Positions 34,109 through 44,656 of a stretch of 64,000 bases of DNA are shown piece after piece. Within the stretch, counting starts at the first letter, position 1, and every line of letters begins with the position of its first letter. The stretch lies in contig NC_069098.1 of assembly GCF_947172395.1 (NCBI RefSeq), positions 5,697,001 through 5,761,000 on the forward strand, written 5' to 3'. This DNA is from Bicyclus anynana. Its lineage: Eukaryota > Arthropoda > Insecta > Lepidoptera > Nymphalidae. Under the pieces are notes generated by a model that saw only the letters and a program-made list of their open reading frames with translations, searched no databases and had not been told where the DNA came from. Made by a program: the position numbers and the translations under genes.

Positions 34109-34282
34109 TCATCATCATCATCATTAACAACCGATGGACGTCCACTGATAGATATACAATTCTATGCCTTCAAAACACCACGGTTTCTAAACACCAGCAT
34201 CCAGCGCCTCCGTGCAACCCGCTTGATGTTTTCGGTCCACCTAGTGGGGATCGACCAACAATGCGCTTTCGGGGAGGGGTTA
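34109..34282 (-). mobile_element. RTE LINE 3' fragment
   Basis: Minus-strand RTE end: 'cgctttcggggaggggt' through 'aagcgggttgcacggaggcg', 'ctggatgctggtg', to 'cagtggacgtccatcggttg' and a GAT tail. Confidence 0.8.
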
Positions 34283-34581
34283 CTTAATACTAAGTGAATT
34301 AATAAGTCACATGAACAAACCACGTACCACCACTACAATCAAAAATATTATTCGCTCCGAAACTGTAGTGGGTGCTTATCATTACGTCGATTTTGTTTTG
34401 ACAGAACCATATTCAATATTCAATGGAACCGTCTCGGAGAACATGGGAATTCATAATTCATCGGGGACTCGTGTCTAGTGCATTCATTGTTTTAATGCGG
34501 ACAAACAAAGCTTGTACTTACGTTCCGTTGTACCTATGCGGAATACAATATAGACTAATTACTTGACTATTCTTGCTTAAA

Positions 34582-34767
34582 CCTATACTAATATTATAAA
34601 GCTGAAGAGTTTGTTTGTTTGTTTATTTGTTTGATTGAACGCGCTAATCTCACTACTGGTCCGATTTGAAAAATTCTTTCAGTGTTAGATAGCCCATTTA
34701 TCGAGGAAGGCTATAGGCTATATTTTATTTCCATATTCTTACGGGAACGGGAACCGGCGTCAGCTAG
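34582..34767 (+). mobile_element. Non-autonomous Helitron
   Basis: 'cctatactaatattataaag' to 'ggcgtcagctag'. It lacks the 'acgcgggtgaaaccgcgc' block before the terminus, a small deletion. Confidence 0.9.
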
Positions 34768-34870
34768 TACGTCTATATAGAACGAAGCAGATGAACAATT
34801 TAAAGAAATAGATCATTCAATTGAACAACCGAACAGGATTATAGAAATTACTTGACTTGTTATTATAGAG

Positions 34871-35164
34871 CTAATATGATTGTCTAGTGGATATGACTGC
34901 TTTCGATTCAGAGGGCGTAGGTCCTCTGGAGCATGCACCACCAATTTTTCAGTTATGTGCATTTAAAAAAAAATGTATCACGTGTCTCAAACGGTGAAGG
35001 AAAAACATTTTGAGGAAACCTGCATACCAGAGAATTTTCTTAACTCTCTGCGTGTGTGAAGTCTACCAATTCGCATTGGGCCAGCGTGGTGGTGGGCCTA
35101 ACCCCTTCCAATCTGAGAGGACAATCGAGCTCAGCAGTGAGCCGAATATTGGTTGATGATGATG
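34871..35164 (+). mobile_element. SINE-1, decayed head
   Basis: The box A region is altered ('ctaatatgattgtctagtgg') and box B is damaged ('ggcgtaggtcctctggagc'), while the body and GAT tail are well kept. It is probably transcriptionally dead. The frame at 35056-35283 is its shadow. Confidence 0.88.
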
Positions 35165-35225
35165 TTAAGGTAGCTAGTTACTTCGTAATAAAAATATCCA
35201 TAGTTAAGTGTATTTCTAGTACAGT

Positions 35226-35475
35226 AAGAATGGGGATGATGACTAGGTTTGAATATATTGATTTTTATTATACATTCGGTTAAATAAGGTCAATGTTAAC
35301 TAATTTATACAAAAAAAGCAAAGATTCTATGGATATTTGCAAAATAAATAAGATTAAAAGATTTCAAAATCTGTTATTTTTTTTTTATCGTAATTAGATG
35401 AACATTCATACAGTTTTAGCTTCCTTACATTAAATGTGACATTTTTCAATAAATGAATTAAAATTGAAATTACTT
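35226..35475 (-). repeat. Dispersed family H, copy 1
   Basis: The reverse complement aligns closely with 60660-60895, including 'gatgactaggtttgaatata', 'ggtcaatgttaactaattta' and 'atcgtaattagatgaa'. The same family occurs on the + strand at 52425-52680. Confidence 0.85.
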
Positions 35476-35792
35476 ACACTACAAGAAAAGAACTAAAAGT
35501 TAAGTAAAGGATAGATTACCGTACGATTGTGAAAATAACAAAAGAACATTACTAAGACACTACAAGAAAAGAGCACAATCAACAAACCATATCAAGAGTA
35601 CTGGCAAGTAGATAAGTTATTTATAAGTATAAAGTACGTCCGCTCTGTTACATGTAATAAAACGGCAAGTTGTGTCGAGTATCGCGTTACATGAGGACTT
35701 GACCGCCCGTAACACTACACCTCGATGCAACGGCTCGGCTCGGCACAGCACTGTTAATGAAAGGCTTGATTGTTACACACTTGCTCGCAGTT

Positions 35793-35886
35793 ACATGCCT
35801 AATTAACTTAATAACTGTTGGAAATTCGTACTCGGCACTGGACGTGGGAAAAACGAGTTACGCGCACTTATAAAGGTAAAATGAAA
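35793..35886 (+). repeat. Direct repeat, copy A (partner at 37562)
   Basis: 'atgcctaattaacttaataa', 'ctgttggaaattcg', 'ctggacgtgggaaaaacgag' and 'aaaggtaaaa' align in order with 37562-37655. Confidence 0.8.
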
Positions 35887-35958
35887 TCTCATTTTGCATG
35901 GGACACAATAAAGCTGCCATGTAGTTATATATGCGGACGCTCCGCGGTCTTACTTACA

Positions 35959-36261
35959 TATCTCTCGTTTCCGCAGGAACACGTGAATGAAGTATACTCT
36001 ATATTACTTGCTGATAATGTAGCTTTCCATTGGTGAAAAAAAAATTGAAAATCGGTTCCTTGGTTTAGGCATGACAGCGTAAAGAATAAACTCACTAACG
36101 CATTTATGTACCTATCTCACGTTTCAGTAAGTACACCTGAATGAAATATATTCTATATTATTCGCTGATAATGTAGCTTTCCGTTGGTGAAAAAAATTTA
36201 ATAAACGGTTCGTTGGTTTAGGCATTAAAACGTAAAGAATAAACTCACTTACGCGTTTATG
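35959..36261 (+). repeat. Two-unit tandem repeat (~154 bp)
   Basis: Unit 1 (35959-36109) and unit 2 (36113-36261) share 'gctgataatgtagctttcc', 'ggtttaggcat' and 'cgtaaagaataaactcact'. The content resembles the interior of a reverse-oriented Helitron of the 50897 type, so this is probably a tandemly duplicated element. Confidence 0.85.
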
Positions 36262-36875
36262 AGTAAGAATAACTCTGTGACGCAAATTTTATTGCATTTT
36301 AACCGAAAAATTAGGGAATCGATTTCAAGTTACGGCAAAATAGGCGCATGTCTAGTAAGAGTGATAGGCTTAGGCAGTGTCTAAGTATGGGTAGGTACGG
36401 TAGCTTTGTAACCGTATCCAAGTTAGTTACGTAACACCAAGTGATATCACAGTAATTAGGCTGACTTCTCGTATACCAAGTATATAGCATACCAAGTATT
36501 AAGTAACCAAGTATATAATATATTATATAACATAATAATACCAAGAAAGAGAGATACAGAAGATATTTCACGGAGGAAAATAGTGGGTAATTAATTAGCT
36601 GCTTGCTCTTCGGAGTGGTTAGGATAATTTCTTCAAAGAAGTTACCCAATCAACTTTTTCAGTTGATACAAAATTCTAAATCCTAATCCGTAGTCACACA
36701 ATTTAGTTACCTGATCAACGTAGTAATGAATAAATCACATGTGGTAGTCACAAGGTTTTAAAGTAGAGTATGAATTAAGCACGAAGATGTAATAATAGCA
36801 GTACGGACCAGTTCAACTTTTAAGAAAATATTTGTTAACCTGCATCTACTGGGTGGACTTTTAAGTAGGTACTTA

Positions 36876-37461
36876 CAATAGAACCCGTTTAATACGATTT
36901 CACAGGGACCCAACTAAAAACGCGTCTTAGACGGGAAAGCGTATTATACGGGATATGGATGAGGGATAGTGAAAAATATAACGACTAATGTACAAAGACA
37001 TAGTTATAAAACTTAGTGTATTTGGTGTAAAGACTACCTAATAATGCAACTTAAAGTAATCACTTATTCTGGTATGACAAAAAGATTTTGATGCATTAGC
37101 AAATACGAAATTTTCAATTAAATTTTAATTGTGCAGTGCGTCTTCAAAATTTTCAGTTTAGGTTTGCATCATGTCAAGGGTCGTTTGCTGTCAGGGTCTG
37201 TCAGTTCTTTAAGATATCATGTATTAATCTGGTCCTGCAACCTTGTTTAAGGACATATATGTCCTGATTGATCTGTTGTAATTTATTTGTCGCATTTGGA
37301 ATTACACGCGTGTAACATGTAGGCGTATTAACCGGGATGACGAATCGTATTAAGCGTTAGGAAATGTATGAAAACATGTCTGAAGTTGTAGGGACTGGCG
37401 TAAAATGACGTATTATGCGATAAATCATTTTAAGAGTGATCGTCTTAAACGAGTTCTACTG
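36876..37461. mobile_element. Pogo/Tigger-like non-autonomous element
   Basis: The ends CAATAGAACCCGTTTAATACG and (inverse of right) CAGTAGAACTCGTTTAAGACG are terminal inverted repeats of the CAGTAGAACC type known from pogo/Tigger transposons. TA flanks both ends (36874-36875 and 37462-37463). Internal sub-terminal motifs 'gcgtattatacggg' and 'acgtattatgcg' extend the symmetry. No transposase frame is left in the 586 bases. Confidence 0.85.
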
Positions 37462-37561
37462 TATTTACAATGATTGTTATTCATAGCTCAAAGTTTAAAA
37501 AATAATCTGACTTTTAACCTTTTTGAGGCTCAGTCAGGTCTTACATTCACACTTACTTGTA

Positions 37562-37655
37562 GATATGCCTAATTATCTTAATAACTGTTGGAAACTCGCA
37601 CTACTTCGCTGGACGTGTGAAAAACGAGCAATGCAGTCTCACAAAGGTAGAACAA
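37562..37655 (+). repeat. Direct repeat, copy B (partner at 35793)
   Basis: Second copy 1.77 kb downstream of the first; the pogo-like element lies between them. Confidence 0.8.
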
Positions 37656-37924
37656 TAAAAAGACATTGTTGAAGTGCGGTATGAAATATAGAGCTCTTTA
37701 CTTCGCAGGCATTATTCTATTTTTATCGCGGTGAATCCGGTCGTGGTTATCTGTGGAGTTTGAAATTAAAAATCCTCTATGAATTCTCTCTTTTAAATCT
37801 CTCTCGCTGTTTAGTCTCTATCACTCTTTTGTGAAAAAAAAAGTAAATGTAAATTATATAGAACCAACCCTATGTTCATTTATGTACCTACCAAATTGTA
37901 TTTAATATTATTGCCTGGTATACA

Positions 37925-37960
37925 TCCCTGCTTAGCGATAAGTCCGCCTGGTGTGCATAG
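37925..37960 (+). mobile_element. Short LINE-tail relic
   Basis: 'tgcttagcgataagtccgcc' followed by tgg-gtgcata resembles the nested insertion at 6904-7020. Only about 35 bases are recognisable. Confidence 0.35.
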
Positions 37961-38012
37961 TAGTAGTAATTGCTTACTATTACGTTAAGCTAATTTTTGG
38001 TGTAGAATCCTA

Positions 38013-38268
38013 TCCTACTAATACTTATTATAAATGCAAAAGTTTGAATGAATGTATGTTTGTTTAAATGTATGAATGTATGTTTGTTTAGATGTTTGTT
38101 ACTCTTTAACGCTCTACTACTGAAGCGATTTGGCTGAAATTTGGAATAGAAATAGATTTTACTGTGGATTAACACATAGGCTACTTTTCATCCCGGAAAA
38201 ATCCATGGATTTCGCGGGATTTGTGAAAAACTGAATTCCACGCGGACGAAGTAGCGGGCGTCCGCTAG
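38013..38268 (+). mobile_element. Non-autonomous Helitron (gcgggcgtccgctag subfamily)
   Basis: TCCTACTAATACTTATTATA start, 'ctgaagcgatttggctgaaa', 'cccggaaaaatccatggatt', 'cacgcggacgaagtagcggg' and a terminal CTAG. It contains a short tandem of 'aatgtatgtttgttta'. The minus-strand frame at 37990 is a shadow. Confidence 0.9.
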
Positions 38269-38518
38269 GAAACAGTAATAAAATTTTCATTTAAATTTAA
38301 TATTCGTTTGACAAATAATTAATGTAGACTGCATCTAGAAATCAACTTTTTTACGTCTATTGCTTAATTATAACTGTTTTTTTAAAACACGTTAGTCGTT
38401 AATAGAAGATGGATTACATATTTAAATATGACAAGATATTTTATTCCTAGATATAAAATTCCCGTAAGGCATTCGAGGTCGTAAGAAAGATTTATAATGC
38501 TTTGAAGATTTCGTAGAG

Positions 38519-38741
38519 CGTCGTTCATCGACCCCGTTAACCTGAAAAACTACCCACAAACCAATAATCCGGACGCATTGCGGAACGCGATGAGGAATGT
38601 AAAGGACATAGACGTAATAAAAATCCAGACACCGTCTCCTGAACTAAAAAGTGACGTACCCCAATTCTGCCAAGTCGCATGTATACCTAAGTACACGCCG
38701 AAACGCACACAGATACACATTGAAAGACATACCTTCATTAA
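38519..38741 (+). CDS. Coding-like block, possible exon 2, cut by a Helitron
   Basis: A + strand frame is open from 38506 to beyond 38741. It encodes a hydrophilic sequence with a proline-rich, charged flavour: DPVNLKNYPQTNNPDALRNA, then DIDVIKIQTPSPELKSDVPQ, then a Cys pair (FCQVACIPKYTPKRT). About half of third codon positions are G or C, against an AT-rich background. The acceptor GTAGAG|CG at 38518/38519 would be in phase 1 and fits the donor at 797/798. Other acceptors (38516, 38507) give phase 2, which fits the candidate exon at 29346. No donor is obvious: GTATAC and GTACAC occur inside. A Helitron begins at 38742 and interrupts the frame. I do not recognise the protein; it may be a transposon-carried or decayed exon. 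Confidence 0.3.
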
Positions 38742-38973
38742 TCTATACTATATTAGTATAAAAGCTGCAGAGCTGAGAGAGAGAGAGCTGTAAAGCTGAA
38801 GTTTGTTTGTTTGTTTGATTGAACGCGATAATCTCAGGAACTACAAGTCTGATTTGAAAAATTCTTTCAGTGTTAGATAGCCCATTTATTGAGGAAGGCT
38901 ATAGGCTATATATTATCCCCATATTCCAACGGGAACGGGAACCACGCGGGTGAAACCGCGCGACGTCAGCTAG
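38742..38973 (+). mobile_element. Non-autonomous Helitron
   Basis: TC at 38742 after A, CTAG ending at 38973 before T. The 5' part has an extra segment with a (GA)n run ('ctgagagagagagagctg') between two copies of the 'ataaaagctg / gtaaagctgaag' start motif. Confidence 0.92.
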
Positions 38974-40209
38974 TTTCCTATATCTGTCAATACACTTCAC
39001 ATTCACACATAGATACATGGCGCCATTATTGTGCTTCAGTTATTTGACAGCGAGGTTGTCTGCTTATTTGATAAGTCTATGGTAAAAGAATGCTTTATTG
39101 CACGGCTACATCCTACATCGTTCGGCCTGGGTACTTTGCAATGTACGGTGATCCAAGCAACACGACCACTATAAAACCTTTTTGGACATAGTTCGCTAAA
39201 TTACCGAAGTTAGTGGTTGCGGCTTTTTAATAAAATATAGCTTTCCAAGCGTTTTATAGACTAGCGATTATTTTTATCGGGTGACAAGGTAGCCATTCTG
39301 GTTTTAGACACTATTGTTTGGATAGTGAATACCATCTTAACCGTAAATATTCCTCATGTCTAAAATATTAAGCTACATAAATAAATATTCCTTAACATTT
39401 TGATTTTAATAACTTATCCATTTCTTATATACCTATCTGTATTTTATTACCTTTTGTTTGTTGTATTTATCGCTTAGAATGTTTCTTAAATTAAAGGAAA
39501 ATAATGTACATAATAAGTTTAATATAATTACTTACCTAAATAAATTCAATTTGCTTGAATAACTTATGAAAGTAATAGTAAACGAAGCATTGAGCTTTTC
39601 ATTTAAAAGCGTTTTCCTTCATAATTAGCTTCCCTTCAAAGCTCATTGCCATAGGGCCAATACAGAATTTTAAAAAGGCGGAATGAATTCAAGTGTTCTG
39701 GTTTTAGTTAAAAATGTATCTTTTCAATGAGGTTGAATAAGTGGAAGCGGGTTGGCTTCACTCCAAAGTGCTTCGTTTTTTATGGCCCCAAGACGCCCCT
39801 GGCTACATGGATCCTTGCAACCGGTCAAGTGCTTTAGAATTTTTTGTTATGTCTGCAGTTCCCAGATACGAGGGCAATTCATCTTGTATTTTTTTTTTAA
39901 TTTGCTATCTATTCTAGTTGCTTGGCTACGTTGCCGGTGCAGTTTAAGTTGCAATTTCAATATTTGCATCGGAGAGATGTGTCTTGCCTTTATTTCTCAG
40001 TCGTTTCAGATTACTGTCTCATCGGACTGTCGTGAGAGTGAGAGAAAGTTTACCTGTGTGCACACACATTTCATAACCTACCGTTTGTTGATTAAATGGT
40101 GAACCGTTAACAAATAAAATAAAATAATTTATCCTGTCGTCAATGAGATTTGCTGCCATCGTGTTGGAAATTTTAAATAAATGTTGCTCGCACTTAAATG
40201 ATATCGTTG
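38974..40209. other. No clear feature
   Basis: AT-rich. The stretch 39740-39850 ('tggcttcactccaaagtgct', 'caaccggtcaagtgct') has a composition unlike its surroundings and may be a transposon relic. The 116-codon frame across it shows no domain. Confidence 0.35.
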
Positions 40210-40418
40210 TCTACATATTCGGACTTCAATGACGTATTTCGTTATTTGATTCTTAAACAAAACTACTATGCCTATTTTCATGACAACGAAATGGGATCAA
40301 TCTGGAAGTACTCTTTCAAGCAAAAACACAATTTTCAAAGTTATGAGGTAACCAACATAAAAAAAATCATACGCACCTCCAATTGAGAACCTCCTCCTTT
40401 TTTTAAGTCTGTTAAAAA
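40210..40418 (+). repeat. Dispersed family F copy
   Basis: 'gggatcaatctggaagtact', 'ttatgaggtaaccaacataa', 'attgagaacctcctcctttt' and 'aagtctgttaaaa', parallel to 20530-20668. Confidence 0.65.
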
Positions 40419-40504
40419 TATACATTTCCCATGGTCTTCAGATGTTGAATTTTTCAAGCAGTTCCTGTGAGAGCCGCACGATGCATTTACTCGTGGTGTT
40501 TGGA

Positions 40505-40832
40505 TTTTTTTATTATTCTTTACATGTTAGCCCTTGACAATCTCACCTGATGGTAAGTGATGATGCAGTCTAAGATGGAAGCGGGCTAACTTGTTAGGAG
40601 GAGGATGAAAATCCACACCCCTTTCTTTCGTTTCTACACGGCATCGTACCGGAGCGCTAAATCGCTTGGCGGTACGTCTTTGCCGGTAGGGTGGTAACTA
40701 GCCACGGCCGAAGCCTCCCACCAGCCAGACCTGGACAAATTAAGAAAATCTCAAACTGCCCAGCCGGGGATCGAACCCAGGACCTCCGTTTTGTAAATCC
40801 ACCGCGCATACCACTGCGCCACGGAGGCCGTC
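40505..40832 (-). mobile_element. SINE-2, full length
   Basis: All parts present on the minus strand: 'gacggcctccgtggcgcagt' head, box B 'gggttcgatccc', body, tail and poly-A. Confidence 0.95.
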
Positions 40833-40847
40833 AAAAAAAATATTAGG

Positions 40848-40906
40848 TACAAGAGGCCTATGTCTGGCCTAGCTGTGGACGTCCATTAGTAGAAAATGAA
40901 GATGAT
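40848..40906 (+). mobile_element. RTE LINE 3' terminus
   Basis: 'aagaggcctatgtctggcct', 'gctgtggacgtccattagta' and a GAT-poor tail, the last ~60 bases of the RTE family. Confidence 0.65.
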
Positions 40907-41172
40907 TATCGAAGAAAATAGACTGTCACAGGCTATTAGATCAATCTGAATTAAATTCGCAATGATAAGAACGCATGTAGAGACTCGTTATTGAAGTATT
41001 TGTGCCCCACAATTGGGCCCAATGATTTCAATGCCAATTGATTCCTAGTAAAAAATTGATGGCAATTGTCTCTTGCTGTAATGATCTGCGGAACTTGCGT
41101 TCAAGGTTGTCTGCAAACAAACGTTTTTGTCAGATCATTTTATATCGAATTTGTGTGTTTTATAACATAAAT

Positions 41173-41480
41173 CGTCATCAACTCATATTCGGCTCACTGC
41201 TGAGCTCGAGTCTCCTCTCAGAATGAGAGGGGTTAGGCCAATAGTCCACCACGCTGGCCCAATGCGGATGCAGACTTCACACACGCAGAGAATGAAGATA
41301 ATTCTCTGGTATGCAGGTTTCCTCACGATGTTTTCCTTCACCGATTGAGACACGTGATATTTAATTTCTTAAAATGCACACAACTGAAAAGTTGGAGGGC
41401 ATGCCTCGGACCGGATTCGAACACACACACCCTCCGGAATCGGAGGCAGAGGTCATATCCATTGGGCTATTACTGCTATA
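41173..41480 (-). mobile_element. SINE-1, full length, 11-bp target duplication
   Basis: Complete minus-strand SINE-1, from the 'caactcatattcggctcact' tail to the 'cactgggctat' head side. It is bordered by an exact direct repeat ataacataaat at 41162-41172 and 41481-41491, the target-site duplication of LINE-type retroposition. Confidence 0.96.
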
Positions 41481-41508
41481 ATAACATAAATACTCGTTTG
41501 TAATACTC

Positions 41509-41651
41509 GTACAAAATGTATGGCAATGACATGTCCGATCGACATCTAAATCACGTGACCTGTCGATGACAAATGTCATTCCCATATTTTTTTTAATTTT
41601 CGAAGCGTTAGCGTTTGTAGAAACAGAATCGTCGTGCTACATGGCTACAGA
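41509..41651 (+). repeat. Dispersed family G, copy 2
   Basis: 'caatgacatgtccgatcgac', 'aaatgtcattcccatatttt', 'ttcgaagcgttagcgtttgt' and 'cgtgctacatggctacag'. Closest relative is 10330-10478. Confidence 0.75.
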
Positions 41652-41715
41652 CACTAGTTTGTAAGAATAGGGAAGGGGCAAGGCATTGCAGACCGATGAG
41701 TATGAGGACATTTTG

Positions 41716-42067
41716 ACGGCCTCCGTGGCGCAGTAGTGTGCCCGGTGGATTTATAAGATGGAGGATAGAATAAAAAAAAAAAAAAAGGTCCTGGGTTCGA
41801 CCCTGGCTGGGTCGATTGAGGTTTTTTAAATTGGTCCAAGTTTGGCTGGTGGGAGACTTCGGCCGTAGCTAGTTACTACCCTACTACTACCGACAAAGAC
41901 GTACCGCCAAGCGATTTAGCGTTCCGGTACGATGTCGTGTAGAAACCGAAAGGAGGGTGGATTTCATCCTACTCCTAACAAGTTAGCCCGCTTCCATCTT
42001 AGATTGCATCATCACTTACCATCAGGTGAGGTTATAGTAAAGGGCTAACTTGTAAACAAAAAAAAAA
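41716..42067 (+). mobile_element. SINE-2 with an A-rich insertion in its head
   Basis: Head 'gacggcctccgtggcgcagt', then between 'agatggag' and 'gtcctgggttcgaccc' an extra 'gatagaataaaaaa' + A8 + g. The remainder is a standard SINE-2 with poly-A. The insert sits upstream of box B and resembles a SINE 3' tail. Confidence 0.93.
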
Positions 42068-42519
42068 GAAATCTAAGGAAAACGCAAAAATTTTGACTGA
42101 ATTCATAGGCAAGTATTAAAATTCAAAACATCAGATTAATTGATATGATATAGGTACATACTTAGTAAATATACAAAACAAAAAAAGAATTTGCATAAGA
42201 TCGATAACCGCATAACATAAATATTTACTGTAAATGACAAAAACCACTTTTAAAAATTGCTTGCGTGAATAATATATATTTAGTTTTGTATTTTTAATGA
42301 AACAGATGGAACATGGTTTATAGTTCCTAACTGTTCGATGCTCTAGAGAATATTGCAATCGTTTTTCAATAAAAATGCTCAACCAATTAGTGAAAGATAA
42401 AATTTTACGTCGCATCGTATTTTTTTATGTTTCATAGCAAAAATTATTGAATAACATATCTTTTTGTGAAAGTATTTATGTAGAGAATAAATACAGTCGA
42501 AAAACCCATATAGGTGCAA

Positions 42520-42712
42520 CTAGCTGACGCCGCGCGGTTTTACCCGTGTGGTTCCCGTTCCTATAGGAATATGGGGATATTATATATACTTCCTCGATAA
42601 ATGGGCTATCTAACACTGAAAGAATTTTTCAAATCGGACCAGTAGTTCTTGAGATTAGCGTGTTCAATCATGCAAACAAACAAACTCTTCAGCTTTATAA
42701 TATTAGTATAGA
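42520..42712 (-). mobile_element. Non-autonomous Helitron
   Basis: CTAG 42520-42523 preceded by A, 'ctgacgccgcgcggttttac', 'gggctatctaacactgaaag', end 'tattagtataga'. Confidence 0.93.
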
Positions 42713-42767
42713 AGATGATATCATGTAAGTTTATTATTTAAACATCGAGATTTTATTAAAAAAAAAA

Positions 42768-42976
42768 GCGGACGTCCGCGTGAAATTCAAATCTTTTTCA
42801 CAAATCCCTCAACCATGGATTTTTCCGGGATGAAAAGTAGCCCGTAAGTGTAAAGTGAAAAAAGCCTATTTATAAATCCAGGGTATTATATATCATTGTT
42901 GCAAATTTCAGCCAAATCGGTTCAGTAGTTGCGGCGTTAAGGAGTAACAAACTTTCGCGTTTATAATATTAGTATG
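42768..42976 (-). mobile_element. Non-autonomous Helitron (gcgggcgtccgctag subfamily)
   Basis: 'gcggacgtccgcgtgaaatt', 'aaccatggatttttccggga', 'ccaaatcggttcagtagttg', end 'tataatattagtatga'. The CTAG terminus is lost. It lies 55 bases from another Helitron. Confidence 0.88.
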
Positions 42977-42994
42977 ATGGAGATACAATGCTTT

Positions 42995-43037
42995 GACCTA
43001 ATAAAGTTCTCACTAAATGTGAGAACTTTATTAGGTC
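42995..43037. repeat. Perfect 19-bp inverted repeat, 5-base loop
   Basis: gacctaataaagttctcac / taaat / gtgagaactttattaggtc. It is immediately 3' of a Helitron. Confidence 0.98.
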
Positions 43038-43374
43038 GCTGATTGTCAAACATTTTTTAAGAGATCATTATTTTACAAATTTATAGTTTCATACAATATT
43101 ACGTTTGTTAAACTATAGATGTGTTTCAAACCTACCAGTTAGTTACAAAGGATTTACCACAGTTTTGGACAATTACAACAGCGTAGTCGAGTAAATCTTA
43201 GTTTAGGTTGTAAAATATGGCTATAACTTTTAGCTCTGTGCTGTGTCTTAGTGCAAAATTTCACTTATTAATGGCGTTTCTACTACTACTACTTCTAACA
43301 CTACTAAGTACTACTACTACTACAACTTCTACGTCGACTACTAATGCGTTTATATTTTTTAAATGTTGTAATGG

Positions 43375-43590
43375 CGAGCTAGCCCTTGATTGCGATCTCG
43401 CCAGTCACTGCATTCTGTAAAGTTACAGCGATGTGACATCGCTCATTTCCATGGCACCTACGTTGTTAGTGACATTTTATTTTTGGCATCCCATCAAAGT
43501 TCAAATTTTAATAAAACTTGTTATAGGCGAATATATGTTTATATTACATCAACGAGTATAAAATAGCGGAATTACACCTCTGATATTAAG
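43375..43590 (+). repeat. Dispersed family I, copy 1
   Basis: 'tgcattctgtaaagttacag', 'cgctcatttccatggcacct', 'tttttggcatcccat', 'gttataggcgaatatatg' and 'gagtataaaatag' occur in the same order in the reverse complement of 47690-47945. The left edge (gcgagctagcccttgattgc) looks like a SINE-2 tail. The low-complexity ORF at 43217-43420 is not a gene. Confidence 0.8.
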
Positions 43591-44441
43591 TGACAGCGAG
43601 CTAACTTCGAAGAGGTACAAATTCTACCCATATGTCTGACAGTTTCTCTGCGTTTTCTTTGATCCGCGGCATAATGTAACTTGAGTTTTAAGTTTTTGAT
43701 TAATTATCACCATTGTTTAATAACATTAACTGATGTTTCAAAAGTTCAATTCTTCAAAATAAGATAACACTTCCCCTTTTGGAAGTTTACGAGTATATGA
43801 TCATGAAATGCATCTTTTAAATGGTCTATTTTAGAGCGCAGTAACTATCAATTGTCTAAACCACCCACTGTGCTCATAAATTAATCCTATTAATGTCAGT
43901 TTTTAAGATGAGGGACATGTCCTCAGTACACTCGTATTTATTGTAAGGCAGAGTTCGCACGTATTTAAAAATACACTGTTTCTAAAGATCGTTCTAAAAT
44001 AAAGTTAAAGATTCAATTAAATTAATCAATTTCAAACAATAAAATATAGACAGTAATGTCATTGTAAACACTAATTAACACGTTTTAAAATTGGTATTAT
44101 GACTCTACAGAAACATAACATATACGAAATAATAAGTGAATATTTTTGACGTCGTCGTCAACGTCTTGAAATTCGATGGACACTCGAAAAAGATGACGTC
44201 ATGCGTCGTTCCCTCGCTCTAGGGTTGCCAACTTTTTTTACAAGAAATAATGTATATTCTGTTCCATGAAAATTATTATTAAACAGTATGTTAGAAAAAC
44301 GAACATTTTCTTTGCAAATGCAACCATTTATCAATCCATCAGTATTTACTTATGACGTTGTCACGTTCAAATATCGTCAGTAAACCGACTTTACAGACAA
44401 CCGATTTTTTAGTTAGTTATAGTATTGTAGGGGTTCGTTAA

Positions 44442-44580
44442 TGTTGACGTACATTAATATTGTAACTATAGAGTAGTGGAAAGCGCGTATACATAAGAGT
44501 CAGACACTTCCCGCGGCTCGCGCTATTCAGTCGTTTGTAATACCTGTCAATAAATATCGTTCTGCACAAAAGTGTCACAA
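44442..44580 (+). mobile_element. Solo-LTR-like segment
   Basis: About 140 bases beginning TGTTGACG and ending near gtcacaa. Inside are a TATACATAA box (44487), a TCAGTCGT initiator (44527-44534) and AATAAA (44549-44554), the order expected of an insect LTR (U3-R-U5). GC is raised around 'cccgcggctcgcgctattca'. No primer-binding site, partner LTR or target duplication is evident, so a bare promoter or chance cannot be excluded. Confidence 0.28.
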
Positions 44581-44656
44581 TAATAGCAACCTCAGATAAT
44601 CAGCGCATAGCACTAAACTTGCTAAAGCAGCTACAAAGTTGCTAAAGTATTATCTA

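Noticed and set aside
36311..36649. 112-codon hydrophobic minus-strand frame
   Set aside because: Leu/Tyr/Ile bias comes from degenerate 'ataccaagtat' repeats (36475-36545); no family pattern.
43217..43420. ORF with poly-Leu and poly-Thr
   Set aside because: Encoded by a (CTA)n-type simple repeat running into family I.
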